A stretch of DNA of 64,000 nt from Pinus tabuliformis (taxonomy: Eukaryota > Streptophyta > Pinopsida > Pinales > Pinaceae), in the NCBI GenBank assembly GCA_031772625.1, contig CM062816.1, positions 634,601,269 to 634,665,268 of the forward strand, written 5' to 3'. The stretch's first letter is position 1. Every line of letters starts with the position of its first letter. A program made the translations under genes and the position numbers. Of the stretch, positions 21,664 through 32,140 are shown one piece after another. Below the pieces are notes generated by a model that had not been told where the DNA came from, ran no database searches, and saw nothing but the letters and a program-made list of their open reading frames with translations.

Positions 21664-24050
21664 TGTGAAAATTTCCTTGAAATGCAGCAACTGAAATTTA
21701 TTCCTTTAACTGATTAATTATGTAGTTTATCTGCTACCACAAACATCGAATAAATCACGATGCAATTTCTTCGCCATAAAAATGTTGCGAAAAATAAATT
21801 TCCAACTGAGAAAATATAGCAAACACAATAAAAATGACAAATGTCCTTGGAAAAACCCAATGTAGAAAAATCAATGCAACAAATGAGGGTTTTATTATTA
21901 TTATGCAACAATGAAATTTCTGAGTACATTCTAGATGCCAAACTGACTATCCAACAATAAATAATTTGGCCAAAATGTATGTGAGGAAAATACCTCAACT
22001 CCACAAACAATCCTGCTCCACAATCAACTCTCAAACTTGTTGAAGAAAGTGTAATTAGGTTCGGTCTTCATGACATTGTAATTATGATTTTTTAAAATGA
22101 ATTTATTATTCCTTGCTGCATGGGTTTCATGAGCAAGATCTCTACTTATTTAGTGGCTCCCATTGAGAGCCTTAGGATGTCAAAGAGTCAACGCCATGTA
22201 AAGTCTAAACAACCCTCCAAGACAAACACAAGAAGAAGTTGGCAAGCTAAACAATGAAGAAGACAATCATGTTGGCCTCAAAATATATTTAAATGACAAG
22301 TCAGCTCATATGTGGAGACACAACAATTCACTATGAAATGTCGGATTATTTATGGAGGCAGAACCATTATAAATACCTTGTTGGGGTCACCACAGGAAAC
22401 CAAGAATCTTAGATAGTCTGTAATTTTGGATGTATAAAAGAGGTGCAAGATCTTGGATGGAACGACTTCGGATGGGTGCAGGAAGGTTCTCGGATGCCTT
22501 TGCAATTTCGTAGGCAATTACAGTGAGGAAAATTGCAGTGTAATACTCCTCGGTGATGGAAATCTCAACATACATGCAATCAGAATCTCGGTACAAGAAT
22601 AACAATCATTATCTCAATAAAGCAGTAGTAATGTAGGCCTCAATAATGGTCATAGTCTTGGCCGACTAACACAGTGAAGCAACCTCGCTATCTCGGCATA
22701 TGTGTGAAGAGAAATATTCAGAAGTGACACTGTCTTGGTTCAGAAGCAGTGATAACATATGTAATAATGATCTCAATATAACTACAATCAAGACCTTAAT
22801 AGAGAAGATCATTGTGTCGGTGAATCTAAGTGCAACTCTACTATATATCTCAGATCTCTTTGTTGTGGAGAAAATCTTGGTGAGGACACAACAATAATGA
22901 AGATCTCCATGGTAGTGCAGCAAGGTGCAACAATAATGGTGGTAGAGATGATCTTAGTGTGCAACAATGATCTCAGTCAAGATGGATCAATGATGAAGCA
23001 ACAGTGATGATGATCTCAGTAATGACAAAGAAGAGGATTGTTGTCTTGGTCTTGGAGTGGCATGATAGGTCAAGGGTCATGGTCTTGGTATTCGTCAATT
23101 AGAATCTCTATAAGAAGAATTTTGTGCGGGTTTTCCTCTCTAAGAGGGAGAGGCTTTGTCCCTAGTAGAAAGCCAACATTTTGTGTTCTTGGCTCTTGTA
23201 TTTTGGTAACTGTTTGATGAAGTAAGAAATACACACACTAATGATAGCAAGAGAAGATTGTGCTAATAAGAAAAAGTTCAAATACCTCACATCACATTAA
23301 CTACATTTGCCCTAGATTCTTCAACAAAACTGACCTCGCATCAGCCTCTGTGCAGGCTAAAACTCGCACTCCTTGGAATAGTTGCAATCTGCTGCTGTGG
23401 ACTGTCTTTGCCACTAAGAAGGATTTGTTGGCCCTATGGAAGAAATTTTCCGATACTCATCTCCTGAATTGATCTTTCCTCTGGCTGAATTGAACTGCCT
23501 CCTTGAGGCTCTTGCGCAACCCCTGTGCAACGTCTGAGTGGAATAACTTGACCTCTCTGTTGTTGCCTCTCCGGCACTGGAAACTCCTCCAAAATCACTG
23601 TCTTTTCTCCCTCTTTGTCTCTGTGTCCCTTCTAGCTCGAACTTCTCTCCCTTGCTCGATCTTTGCAATTGGGTAGCTCGATTTGCTGAGGAACTCGACC
23701 TCTCAAGTGTGTCTGATATATCTATCTCTAAACCAATGCCCTGCTCTTATAATCTCCCTTTGGTGAACCAACAACCATGATTAGATCCCTATCAATGACT
23801 AAGATCTTCTCAAATTCATTTTGTGTGAGTTTCTAGAGCATTCTCACCTTTGTTAATTAATTGTTGTTAATTAATCACTTTTCCTAAGTTAGGCTTAGGA
23901 AATATACAATTATTGATCAATTAACTTAATTAAGTTGTCTCTAGGTGCTTTTTCCCGAATCCTTTTCTGGGTTTTGGAGATCTTGTGTTTCTTAGCCTCT
24001 CTGACCAAAGTTGAGACTAGAACACCTGTTCGATGCTACAAAAACTAACA
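21664..24050 (-). repeat. 5' LTR of the gag-only element, split by a solo LTR
   Basis: LTR sequence at 21664-22037 and again at 23332-24050, about 1,093 bp in total once the insertion (22038-23326) and one TSD copy are removed. Ends in TGTTAGTTTTTG on the minus strand next to the CGAAA duplication. Confidence 0.88.
22038..23326. repeat. Solo LTR (1,289 bp), TSD AAACT, nested in another LTR
   Basis: Starts TGTTGAAG and ends CTTCAACA, flanked by AAACT at 22033-22037 and 23327-23331. Removing it restores the surrounding LTR. It has no internal coding region, so it is a solo LTR or a very short element. Possible TATA boxes in plus orientation lie at ~22370 (ATAAATA) and ~22431 (TATAAAAG). Its first 100 bp resemble one end of the chromovirus LTR at 12285, and its last 250 bp resemble 200-424. 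Confidence 0.85.
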
Positions 24051-24055
24051 CGAAA

Positions 24056-25056
24056 TTCAAGGCTAAAATTCAACAAACCTTGTTACATAGCTTCTAGGGG
24101 TAACTAAAGGATATTATCATAGACAATGGTTTCGATGATCACATTCAAAATTCTCCATAGACAACAATGCACATATGCCTCTTATAGGTGTTAGAATCCT
24201 TGAACCCAGATCAAATTCAATGTTCAATAAAAGTTCTCAGAACATAAATAAAACTAATTTCTTTAGATCTGGAAATTTATAACAAAAAATACTTTGGGTT
24301 CCTAACTCAGTTATGCACAACAAAAATAAAATAGAAAACCAAGCACATAAAAATTTATTTGACACAGTTTTTACCTTGGAAACCCTAAAGTGAGGAAAAC
24401 CAACAAATTTGGGCTCTTGATTCAGCTTTAGAAAATTGATTATAAGAACCATTTTTTATGAATTTTACAACAACAAATCACTAAGAAATTTCAGCCCTTC
24501 GACCCATCAAAAAAATAATTGTATGGTTTAATGCAAAGCGGCTTGTATGGCCTAGCCAATTAGTCCACAATTCAACCTTATCTAGCCCTCACGAATTGCC
24601 CAAATTAGCATGATCTTTGTTTAATCAAATTGACATGTATGCCCTGGTATTCTGGCCTCCACAAATCTATTCTTTGCCCCTGAAATATAGCCTCTTCATT
24701 TATCCAAACTATGTTGTCAATTCAATCTCCTATCACTACTAAATGCCCAACTCTTCTGCCAAATCGAACTGACCTCTCCAAAAAACCCTTTCCCTTTTTT
24801 ATAATTTTTTGACCTAATCTCCAAAGTGATGGAACACTGAGATTGCACCTCCACATTTGAGATCACTAGTCATGATATAATCCTTTGTGGACCTCTTAAC
24901 CTTTAAAAAAATTGGCTAATGAGATAAAAAATTAATATATTGATTGTATTCATATGGTCCAAACTTAAGGAAATATTTAAATAATTTAGCTATGAGAGAA
25001 ATTTGGTGATTCATTGCATGTAATGGCACTTGACCAATGAAAAATCACTTTCCAAG
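24056..25056. other. Non-coding, AT-rich
   Basis: Lies downstream (on the minus strand) of the copia RT/RNase H remnant and may contain its decayed 3' LTR, but I could not place LTR borders. No ORF is supported. Confidence 0.35.
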
Positions 25057-26150
25057 CTACATTTGAAACACTCTTTTAGTGAAGGAGGTGTTTTGTACCA
25101 CCCCCAACTTATCTCTAAAGAATATAAATTTTCCCTTCATTAAAGCCTTGGTCAAAATATTTGCTACCTACTCATTCATTGATACATAATGTAGCTTCAC
25201 AATCCAATTCTACACACAATCTTGAATGAAGTGGCACCTGATCTGAATGTGTTTCGACTTGTCATGGAGCACTGGATTCTCCGAAAGCTTGATGCAACAT
25301 TGATTGTCATAGTGAATCAAAGTCAGCGCTATCTCTTGAAAAATAACCCCATGAGAAGTTTCTGAAGCCAAATTGCCTCACAAGTTGCCAAGCTAGCAGC
25401 CATGTACTTGGCCTTAACAGAAGTCAGTTGCAACTAAATGCAATTGACTTATGCTTCCTGCTGAACCAGGAAACTGGTCTTGATCCCAATTTGAAACAAA
25501 CCCGTAAGTGTTATTTTTGTTAGCTGTACTACCTACCCAATCAACATCAATGTACTCCTTGAGCTTCACTCCATCCATCTGAGTATATCTCAGTCCATAA
25601 TCAATTGTGCCTCGAAGGTATCTTTAACACATGGTTTACAACCACCCATTGAACTTGCTTTAGGTCTAGCATGAATTGACTAAGTGTATTGACTGCAAAA
25701 CATGTTTGGTTTGGTATTGACCAAGTACATGAGAGAGTTAATCAAATGTCTATATAATGTAGGGCCCATTTCCTTTGATCTAGAAGCATCAATCTTCTTC
25801 TATTTGGTCACTACTGGCATAGACATGGGTCTGCAATCCATCATCCTGATTCGCTTCAGGACCTCAATTGTATATTTCCCTTGCCCGAGGAAGATCTCTC
25901 CATCCTTTTGCCACATCTCCAAGCCCATAAAATAATGCATCAACCCTAAATCCTTCATGTTGAATTCTATTGCTAGATCCCTCTTGCATTCTTCTATGAT
26001 CCTTTCGCAACCTATGAGAAATAAGTTGTCCACATACAACACCAAAATGAGATGCTCACCCTTGAATTGAATGTAATATATGTTTGGGTTTGCCTCACTC
26101 TTGGTGAAGCCCATGCACTTGATTATATCTTCCTGGTGGTATTATGAGTA
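25057..26150 (-). pseudogene. Ty1/copia RT and RNase H remnant
   Basis: The minus-strand frame at 26114-25800 is open and reads MGFTKSEANPNIYYIQFKG, then LVLYVDNLFLIG (RT catalytic YVDD altered to YVDN), then MKDLGLMHYFMGLEMW. Below 25800 the frame continues with many stops and shifts: YLRGTIDYGLRY near 25610, IDVDWVGS near 25550, HYDNQCCIKLSENPVLHDKS near 25290 and VANILTKAL near 25140, ending at 25057. These are RNase H and connection motifs of copia. The 5' part of pol is missing above ~26150, so this is a truncated, long-dead fragment. Confidence 0.88.
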
Positions 26151-26939
26151 GTGAAATGTGTGTTCTTAGGTTTGATTTCCTATTGGCTTAAGAATCCTTT
26201 TTGCTACTAAGGAAACATCCTTTGTGTATGATCCGTCCTTTACTAAAGAGAGGGAAGTTGTTGCCAAGGTGACAACAAACATTTCCATGGTCCACTAGTT
26301 TTAGTACATTGTGAAAAACTTTGCATTAAGGTGCTACATTTTGTGACAACACTTACCATGATGAGTATTTGTGTAAATATTTAACTTGAATTTTGTATCA
26401 TAACATAAAGAGGCTTAAGTTTTTAAATAAGATGGATATAAAGTTATTTTATTTTTGTATTGCATAAGCCTTTTGGTTTTTAAATAAGAAGGATAAGGTT
26501 TTTCTATTTTTACATTCTTGTTTATTTTACTATGATTTTTTCACTCATTTCAAAAAAAATGCCATGATTCTATTCGTATATCAAATTGATGTTTTCTTAT
26601 ATGATAATATAATGAGTAACTGAATTGATATATTTATAAAAACCTTTTTATATTATATTATATAAGTTTTGATAATAAATAATATGTGAAAAATATAAGT
26701 CAGAATTGTGGTTTCTTTAATGAGTTTGTTTTTCCCTGATGGGGGTGCCAATTCCTTCGAGAAACAATGCATAGTGGGGGGTGTATGCTGCCCTTATAAT
26801 CATGATATTAGATGGCATGGCGTCACCCGCACATGAAGGGCAGGAGCGTGGGAGTCTATTGCTTGTAGTGGGTGCCAGTTACTACTTTTAAGTTTAGTGG
26901 TTTCTATGGTTAATGCAATGAAGGTTGGTGAGGTTTGGT
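26151..26939. other. Non-coding, AT-rich then mixed
   Basis: No gene recognised. 26700-26940 is less AT-rich and ends in the GCTTG target site of the next element. Confidence 0.4.
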
Positions 26940-26944
26940 GCTTG

Positions 26945-27992
26945 CGTTGATTTGGGGTAGCATCGGATGTGATCTAGCCATGAAAATTGGTGGAGAGGCT
27001 AAAGCACATGAGATCTCCAAGACTTAGAAATGGTTTGGATAGATTGTACCCGGTTTGGGAGATATTAAAATAATTAATATTTTTAATGGAGTTCCTGAGT
27101 CTAAACTTATGAAAAATAAAATATTAATGGGTATTAATATAACACTGGGTTAGAAGGTTCCAAAAGTCATGGATCAAGCCAAATGTAATCTTAGCCATTG
27201 ATTAGAGATTTAATCTCGGTCGTTGAAGGATCAACATGAAAAGTATAAGAGGGGGCTTGAGAGTCAGTTGGAGAATACACGAGAGTGATCAATTATTCAT
27301 TTTGCTAGAGCGGGGTTGCTAAGAAAAAGTGAATCAATGATCAACAACGAGGGGCAGTGAGTACTGGACAGAGAGGCAGAGACCGTACTAAGAGACCAAC
27401 GCAAAAGCAGGGAGAGTGAGAGCAACAACCAGTTCAGGCCACGTAGAGCCTAGTTGAGACAACACAGAGGCTAAAGGGACTACACCATCCACGCAGAGGC
27501 TGCTGGAGTGACGCAGAGGGTCCCAAAGGCTGCACAATGCCTTAGAGGGCTGAAACAGAGGGTCCTGGTGCTGACGCAGAGGCCAAAAGGGCTAGCGCTG
27601 AGCTTCAGTTGTGCCGGAGAGGGTTTCGTGGGATAGGTTTTCGGAATACCTATTTTCGAATATAGAGGTATTGCGATCGTGTATTTTTTCTTTGTCGGGT
27701 GAGCTGGTTAGGCACCCAGTTGTACTCAAGGAAATACACATAATAATAAACCCTCAGAATAGTTGCACCGGTTTTCCCACATTGGGTTTTTCCGAGGACA
27801 TTTGTCCAAAAATAACGGTGTCACTTGTGTGCTTGTTTTATTTCAGTTGATGATCTGTAGATGTTGTGACTATATTGCGTTTCTTTCAGTATTTAAGTGT
27901 TTTAAATAACTTGTTCAGAATTTACAAGTAGAAGAAATAAACCAACAGAATACAGATTAATTTTCTAATGGATAGACTTAGAAAATTCAACA
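26945..27992 (+). repeat. 5' LTR (1,048 bp) of the plus-strand gag-only element
   Basis: Starts CGTTGATTTGGGG (the first base mutated from the TG seen in the 3' LTR) and ends AAAATTCAACA. A TATA-like TATAAGAG is at 27245-27252. Downstream of it the sequence repeats a GACGCAGAGG-type motif several times. Confidence 0.9.
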
Positions 27993-28004
27993 TGGTATCA
28001 GAGC
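27993..28004 (+). other. Primer-binding site
   Basis: TGGTATCAGAGC directly follows the 5' LTR (initiator tRNA-Met type). Confidence 0.9.
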
Positions 28005-28646
28005 GTGGTTGCAGATCACAGGAGAGCTGAAGGCATCAATTAAGCAGAGCATTTGCAGAAGAATCAGCTGTCCCGAGTGACAGTAGCTGATCCTTGCAGA
28101 AGCAACAGAGGAAGGGTTGATGCAGAGGGACTGCATCATCAGTCCATGGTAGAAAGAGGCTCATGTAGAGCCACGCAGAGACCAAGAGGGTTGACGCAGT
28201 GGCTGAGGGAGCTATTTTTGCTATAGCCGGGAGTGCGCAGAGCCTAGAGGTTTAATCCTTCAGCTGCTGGGGTGAAGGAAGCTGTGGGCAGTTTGCAGGA
28301 GTGAAGTTGGTGGGGTACTGTTGTCAGAACAGTACCTGACAGGGAAAAACCAAGGTAGTTGGAGTTGTTGCCGAGGCGGGTTTTTAGCCAAGGAATCCGG
28401 ATCAGTGTTGCAGTTGCACAGACGATTAGAGAGGGGAAACTTGAAGGTTGGCAGCAGGTTTTCCAGGAGGGAAATCAGGACTCAGAGGGAGTCCAGAAGA
28501 GAAATTCTAGACGGGAAGTAGAAAGTTGGAGGAGTCGAACCGAGAACTTCCAGACGGGAAGTAGAGAGACTCTGCAGGAGTTGAATCGAGAACTTCTAGG
28601 CAGGAAGTAGAGAGACTTAGAGGAGTCGACAGAGAAGAGCAGAGAG
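28005..28646 (+). other. Leader of the gag-only element
   Basis: Purine-rich, non-coding leader. Variants of 'acgcagagg' and later 'cttccagacgggaagtagagag' recur; the latter block repeats about three times at 28504-28615 (GGGAAGTAGA / CAGGAAGTAGA). Possible RNA-structural or packaging leader. Confidence 0.5.
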
Positions 28647-29498
28647 ATGGTCGTGAATGGACTGAGGGATCAGGATAAGCTGGACGGAGCATCCAACTTT
28701 GTGGTTTGGGAGGCTAGGATCCTATCCATTCTAGACAGACATCGTATCAAGGGCTTCGCCTTGAGAGCAATGGCTATCCCAGTTGACCCGGTAGCTAATG
28801 AAAGGTACGAGGAGGCAATGGCTACGGCAAAGTGCATCATCCTTGATGGGGTTAAGGATCATGTGGTCCCACATATTGCCGAGAAGGAAACGACAAAGGA
28901 GATGTGGGACACTTTGAAGACATTGTACCAGCATACTTCCGTGCAGAGGAAGATGCTCCTGGAGAATCAACTAAGGTCATACCAGATGCAGAAGGGAGAG
29001 AAGATAGATGTCTTCCTCAGTCGGTTGAAGGAGATCCGTGACCAACTGACTTCCATAGGGGCCACGCCGGATCAGGAGTTGATGGTGAGGACCGCACTTA
29101 ACGCAGTCTCCGAGGAGTGGGAGACATTTGTCCAGAGCATACTGGGCAGGGCGAGTCTTCCAGATTGGGAAGAACTGTGGGCGGCTCTTCATCAAGAAGA
29201 GATCAGATGGCTGACTAAGACGGGGAGTATCAATAAAGGGGTCAAGATCAAGAAGGAAGAGGAAGAGGATACGACTCTAGCATCTGCGGGAAAGTAAGAG
29301 AAGAGGAAGAAGAAGGACCTCTCCAAGGTTAAGTTCTTCCATTGTGGGGAACTTGGTCACTATGCAAACCAATGTTCGAAGAAGAAGAGTAAGGGAGAGG
29401 TTTCTGACTCGAAGGCAATGCCAGCGAGGGCAGAGAAAGAAGTTGAGGAGGATGACGATTGTGCCATGAGTGCTCATGTGCCACTTGAGAAGAAGTAG
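28647..29498 (+). pseudogene. Copia gag (DUF4219/UBN2-type), one stop and a damaged zinc knuckle
   Basis: Starts MVVNGLRDQDKLDGASNFVV. 216 codons are open and contain the UBN2-type core: TKEMWDTLKTLYQHTS, LENQLRSYQMQKGEKIDVFL and the LTSIGATPDQELMVRTALN region. A TAA at 29295-29297 interrupts, but the same frame continues with a basic stretch and the knuckle FFHCGELGHYANQC, in which the first Cys is Phe. It ends in an acidic tail (EEDDDCAM) at TAG 29496-29498. Only one stop over 283 codons implies fairly recent activity. Without pol it would be mobilised in trans. A rare read-through or a recent null mutation are both possible. Confidence 0.9.
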
Positions 29499-30133
29499 GG
29501 AGACATCGAGATGTAGTTAGGAGGACTACAGGCGATGAGGGGAAGGATCCTTGAGGTACCCAACCTCTTGGGTTATACCTTGCTACGGGAGCCCCAAAGA
29601 GGAGTAGCAGGACTGGTGGATGTAGGTAGAGATGGATGCGAATGAAGCGACAGAGAGTGCTACAATGTAGGAGTCCCCGGGCAGCGCGAGGTTAGCAGGC
29701 TGCAACAGTTCGAGAGGCACAGAGAGTGTTGCAGTAGTGCAAAGGTCAGTAGAGGGAGCACTTGTTAGCGACAGAGAGAGCATCAGAATCGGGAGTGTTT
29801 CTAGCCTGACAGGGATGTCAGAAGTTGGGTGGATCAGTTACTTACTTCTTAGTAACTGAGCTGCGGTGCAGTAGCACGATGCAACATGATGAGAGGGGGA
29901 TGCAGTGCAGATGCAGTGTTGGGAGGATGGACCAACAACAACACAGATGTAGAGGGAGCTGCCGTATGGATGCAGAGGTGGCAGTGGCAGGGCCATGGGC
30001 AACAATACAAGATGCAGTAGTGCAGAGGTTGTTGGGTGGGGACACCTAGCATCAGCACAGGGACCGGTGCCAGATAATCAGAGTGATGCTTAGTGAGGAG
30101 TATTACTAGAGCACAGTCTTCGCTAAGAGGGAG
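29499..30133 (+). other. Non-coding spacer and polypurine tract
   Basis: G/C-richer than its surroundings, with recurrent 'gatgcagtg', 'cagagagtg' and 'gtagtgcag' motifs and no ORF matching copia pol. Ends with the purine tract GCTAAGAGGGAG (30122-30133), shared with the other gag-only element. Confidence 0.6.
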
Positions 30134-31198
30134 TGTTGATTTGGGGTAGCATCGGATGTGCTCTAGCCATGAAAATTGGGGAGAGGCTAAAGCACATGAG
30201 ATCTCCAAGACCTATAAATGGTTTGGACAGATTGTACCCAGTTTGGGAGATATTAAAATAATTAATATTTTTAATGGAGTTCCTAAGTCTAAACTTAGGA
30301 AAAATAAAATATTAATGGGTATTATTATAAAATTGGGTTAGAAGGTTCCAAAAGTCATGGATCAAGCCAAATCTAATCTTAGCCGTTGATTATAGATTTA
30401 ATCTCGGTCGTTGAAGGACCAACAGGAAAAGTATAAGAGGAGTTTTGAGGGTCAGTTGGAGAATACATGAGAGTGATTAGTCATTCATTTTGCTAGAGCG
30501 AGGTTGTTAAGCAAAAGTGAATCAATGATCAATAACGAGGGGCAGTGAGTACTGGACAGAGGCAGAGACAGTACTGAGAGACTAGCGCAGAAGTAGGGAG
30601 CGAGAGCAACAACTAGTTCAGGCCACGTAGAGCCCAGTAGAGACATCACAGAGGCCAGAGGGATTGCATCATCCGCGTAGAGGCAGCTGGAGTGACGCAG
30701 AGGGTCCTAGAGGCTGTACATTGCCTCAGAGGGCTGACATAAAGGGTCTTGGGGCTGACGCGGGTCAGCAGAAGGCTGACGCAGAGGCCAGAAGGGCCAG
30801 CGTTGAGCTTCAGTTGTGCCAGATAGGGTTTTGTGGGACATGTTTTCTGAATACTTGTTTCCGAATATAGAGGTATTGCTGATGTGTATTTTTTCTCTAT
30901 CGGGTGAGATGGTTAGGCACCCAATTGTACTCAAGGAAATATTGCATAATAATAAACCCTCAGAATAACTGCACCAATTTTCCCGCACTAGGTTTTTCCA
31001 GGGACATTTGTCCAAAAATAACAGTGTCACTTATGTGCTTGTTTTCTTTCAGTTGATGATCTGTAGATGCTGTGATTGTATTGTGTTTATTTCGTTATTT
31101 AAATGTTTTAAATAACTTGTTCAAAATTTACAAGTAGAAGAAATAAACCAGCAGAATACAGATTAATTTTCTAACAGATAGACTTAGAAAATTCAACA
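30134..31198 (+). repeat. 3' LTR (1,065 bp) of the plus-strand gag-only element
   Basis: Starts TGTTGATTTGGGG and ends AAAATTCAACA, followed by the GCTTG duplication. Has about 20 extra bases near 30765 from a local duplication of 'gctgacgc' relative to the 5' LTR. Confidence 0.9.
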
Positions 31199-31203
31199 GC
31201 TTG

Positions 31204-31986
31204 TACTTTTGGTTCTTGAACCTCAAGCACTACTCAGCGTGAATTCATAGCCATACTGGTGTGTCGAAATGAGGAAGAGGTGCATCAAGGATTGACGTTC
31301 CAGGAAAGAGTCGAAGCAGGCTTGCCGATCTCTCCATCATCTATTTTTGGAGGGTTCCTGTGGGTGTGTTGCTTTGTGGACCCTCTACCGCATTAGCTCT
31401 GTTGTCACTCAAATTGTACACTAGAATGCGACAATGCTCAGGGCAGGGGCTGTCACTCTGATCCCCGCCCTCTTCGTTTAAGCTATCTCCTAAAAGTAGG
31501 CTAAGGGGGGTAGTCCCTATGGATGAGATGATGAGCAACTTGTTGGGAACCAACAAGTCAAGGATACACAACTGAATGGCCTAGCAACTTGGGTTAAACT
31601 TAAATGGCAAGTGAGATTATTAAACACAGTTTGATTAGATTCTTTAAGATTAGGGATGAGAGACCAATGCCTTTAAGTTAATTACTTGCACAATATAGAT
31701 CATTATTCCAAGTCACCGGTAGAACAATTGCTGCAGGATGCAAATTCTATCCCAAATGAAGTGTATGACCTAAATTTAATGTGTGATGCAGGATCTTGGT
31801 AGATTTTAATTAGATGCCCTATTTAGGTGAATCCTTCTTCTCAATTATTTTGGAACTAGTCTTGAACTCAAGTTGTAGCGAGAAGCCCAAAGGAAGGAGG
31901 CTAAGGCTACATTAACGATACCTCCCTTGGGGTTCTAACCACCTAGGTGCCTCTATTACTACAAGGGATTGCCCACAAGAGAACTG
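31204..31986. repeat. Old dispersed repeat, interrupted by a LINE
   Basis: 31480-31986 is a diverged copy of 470-1096 joined to 10142-10290, with shared 'gagaccaatgcctt', 'gattttaattagatgcc' and 'cacaagagaactgc'. It resumes after the LINE at 34149. No coding content. Confidence 0.5.
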
Positions 31987-32140
31987 CAAGGTCACCTTTT
32001 TTTACCCCAGGAAAAATAGTAATTTTATTAATGAAAACAAAATTACATGTTGTAGATGCTTACAAAGAATTCAATCATGCCAGTTGAAATTGGTGTTCAC
32101 ATAGACAAAAAACTTCTTCGAAATGGAAAAAAAAGACAAA

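Larger units (their letters stand above)
18603..24050 (-). mobile_element. Gag-only Ty1/copia-type element, TSD CGAAA
   Basis: Flanked by CGAAA at 18598-18602 and 24051-24055. LTRs on the minus strand run TGTTAGTTTTTG..AAATTTTCACA. The minus-strand order is 5' LTR (24050-21664, split by a solo LTR), primer-binding site, gag (21170-20282), then about 570 bp of non-coding sequence and the purine tract (CGCTAAGAGGGAG) before the 3' LTR (19707-18603). There is no room for and no trace of pol. The structure fits terminal-repeat elements with a gag domain (TR-GAG), which depend on proteins of autonomous copia relatives. Its LTRs resemble those of 26945-31198. Confidence 0.9.
26945..31198 (+). mobile_element. 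Gag-only Ty1/copia-type element, TSD GCTTG
   Basis: Flanked by GCTTG at 26940-26944 and 31199-31203. Order: 5' LTR (26945-27992), primer-binding site, ~640 bp leader, gag (28647-29498), ~620 bp non-coding, purine tract GCTAAGAGGGAG (30122-30133), 3' LTR (30134-31198). No pol is present. The organisation is the same as at 18603-24050 in mirror orientation, and the LTR ends and purine tracts are similar. The two LTRs differ at a few percent of positions by eye, so it is younger than the minus-strand copy. Confidence 0.93.
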
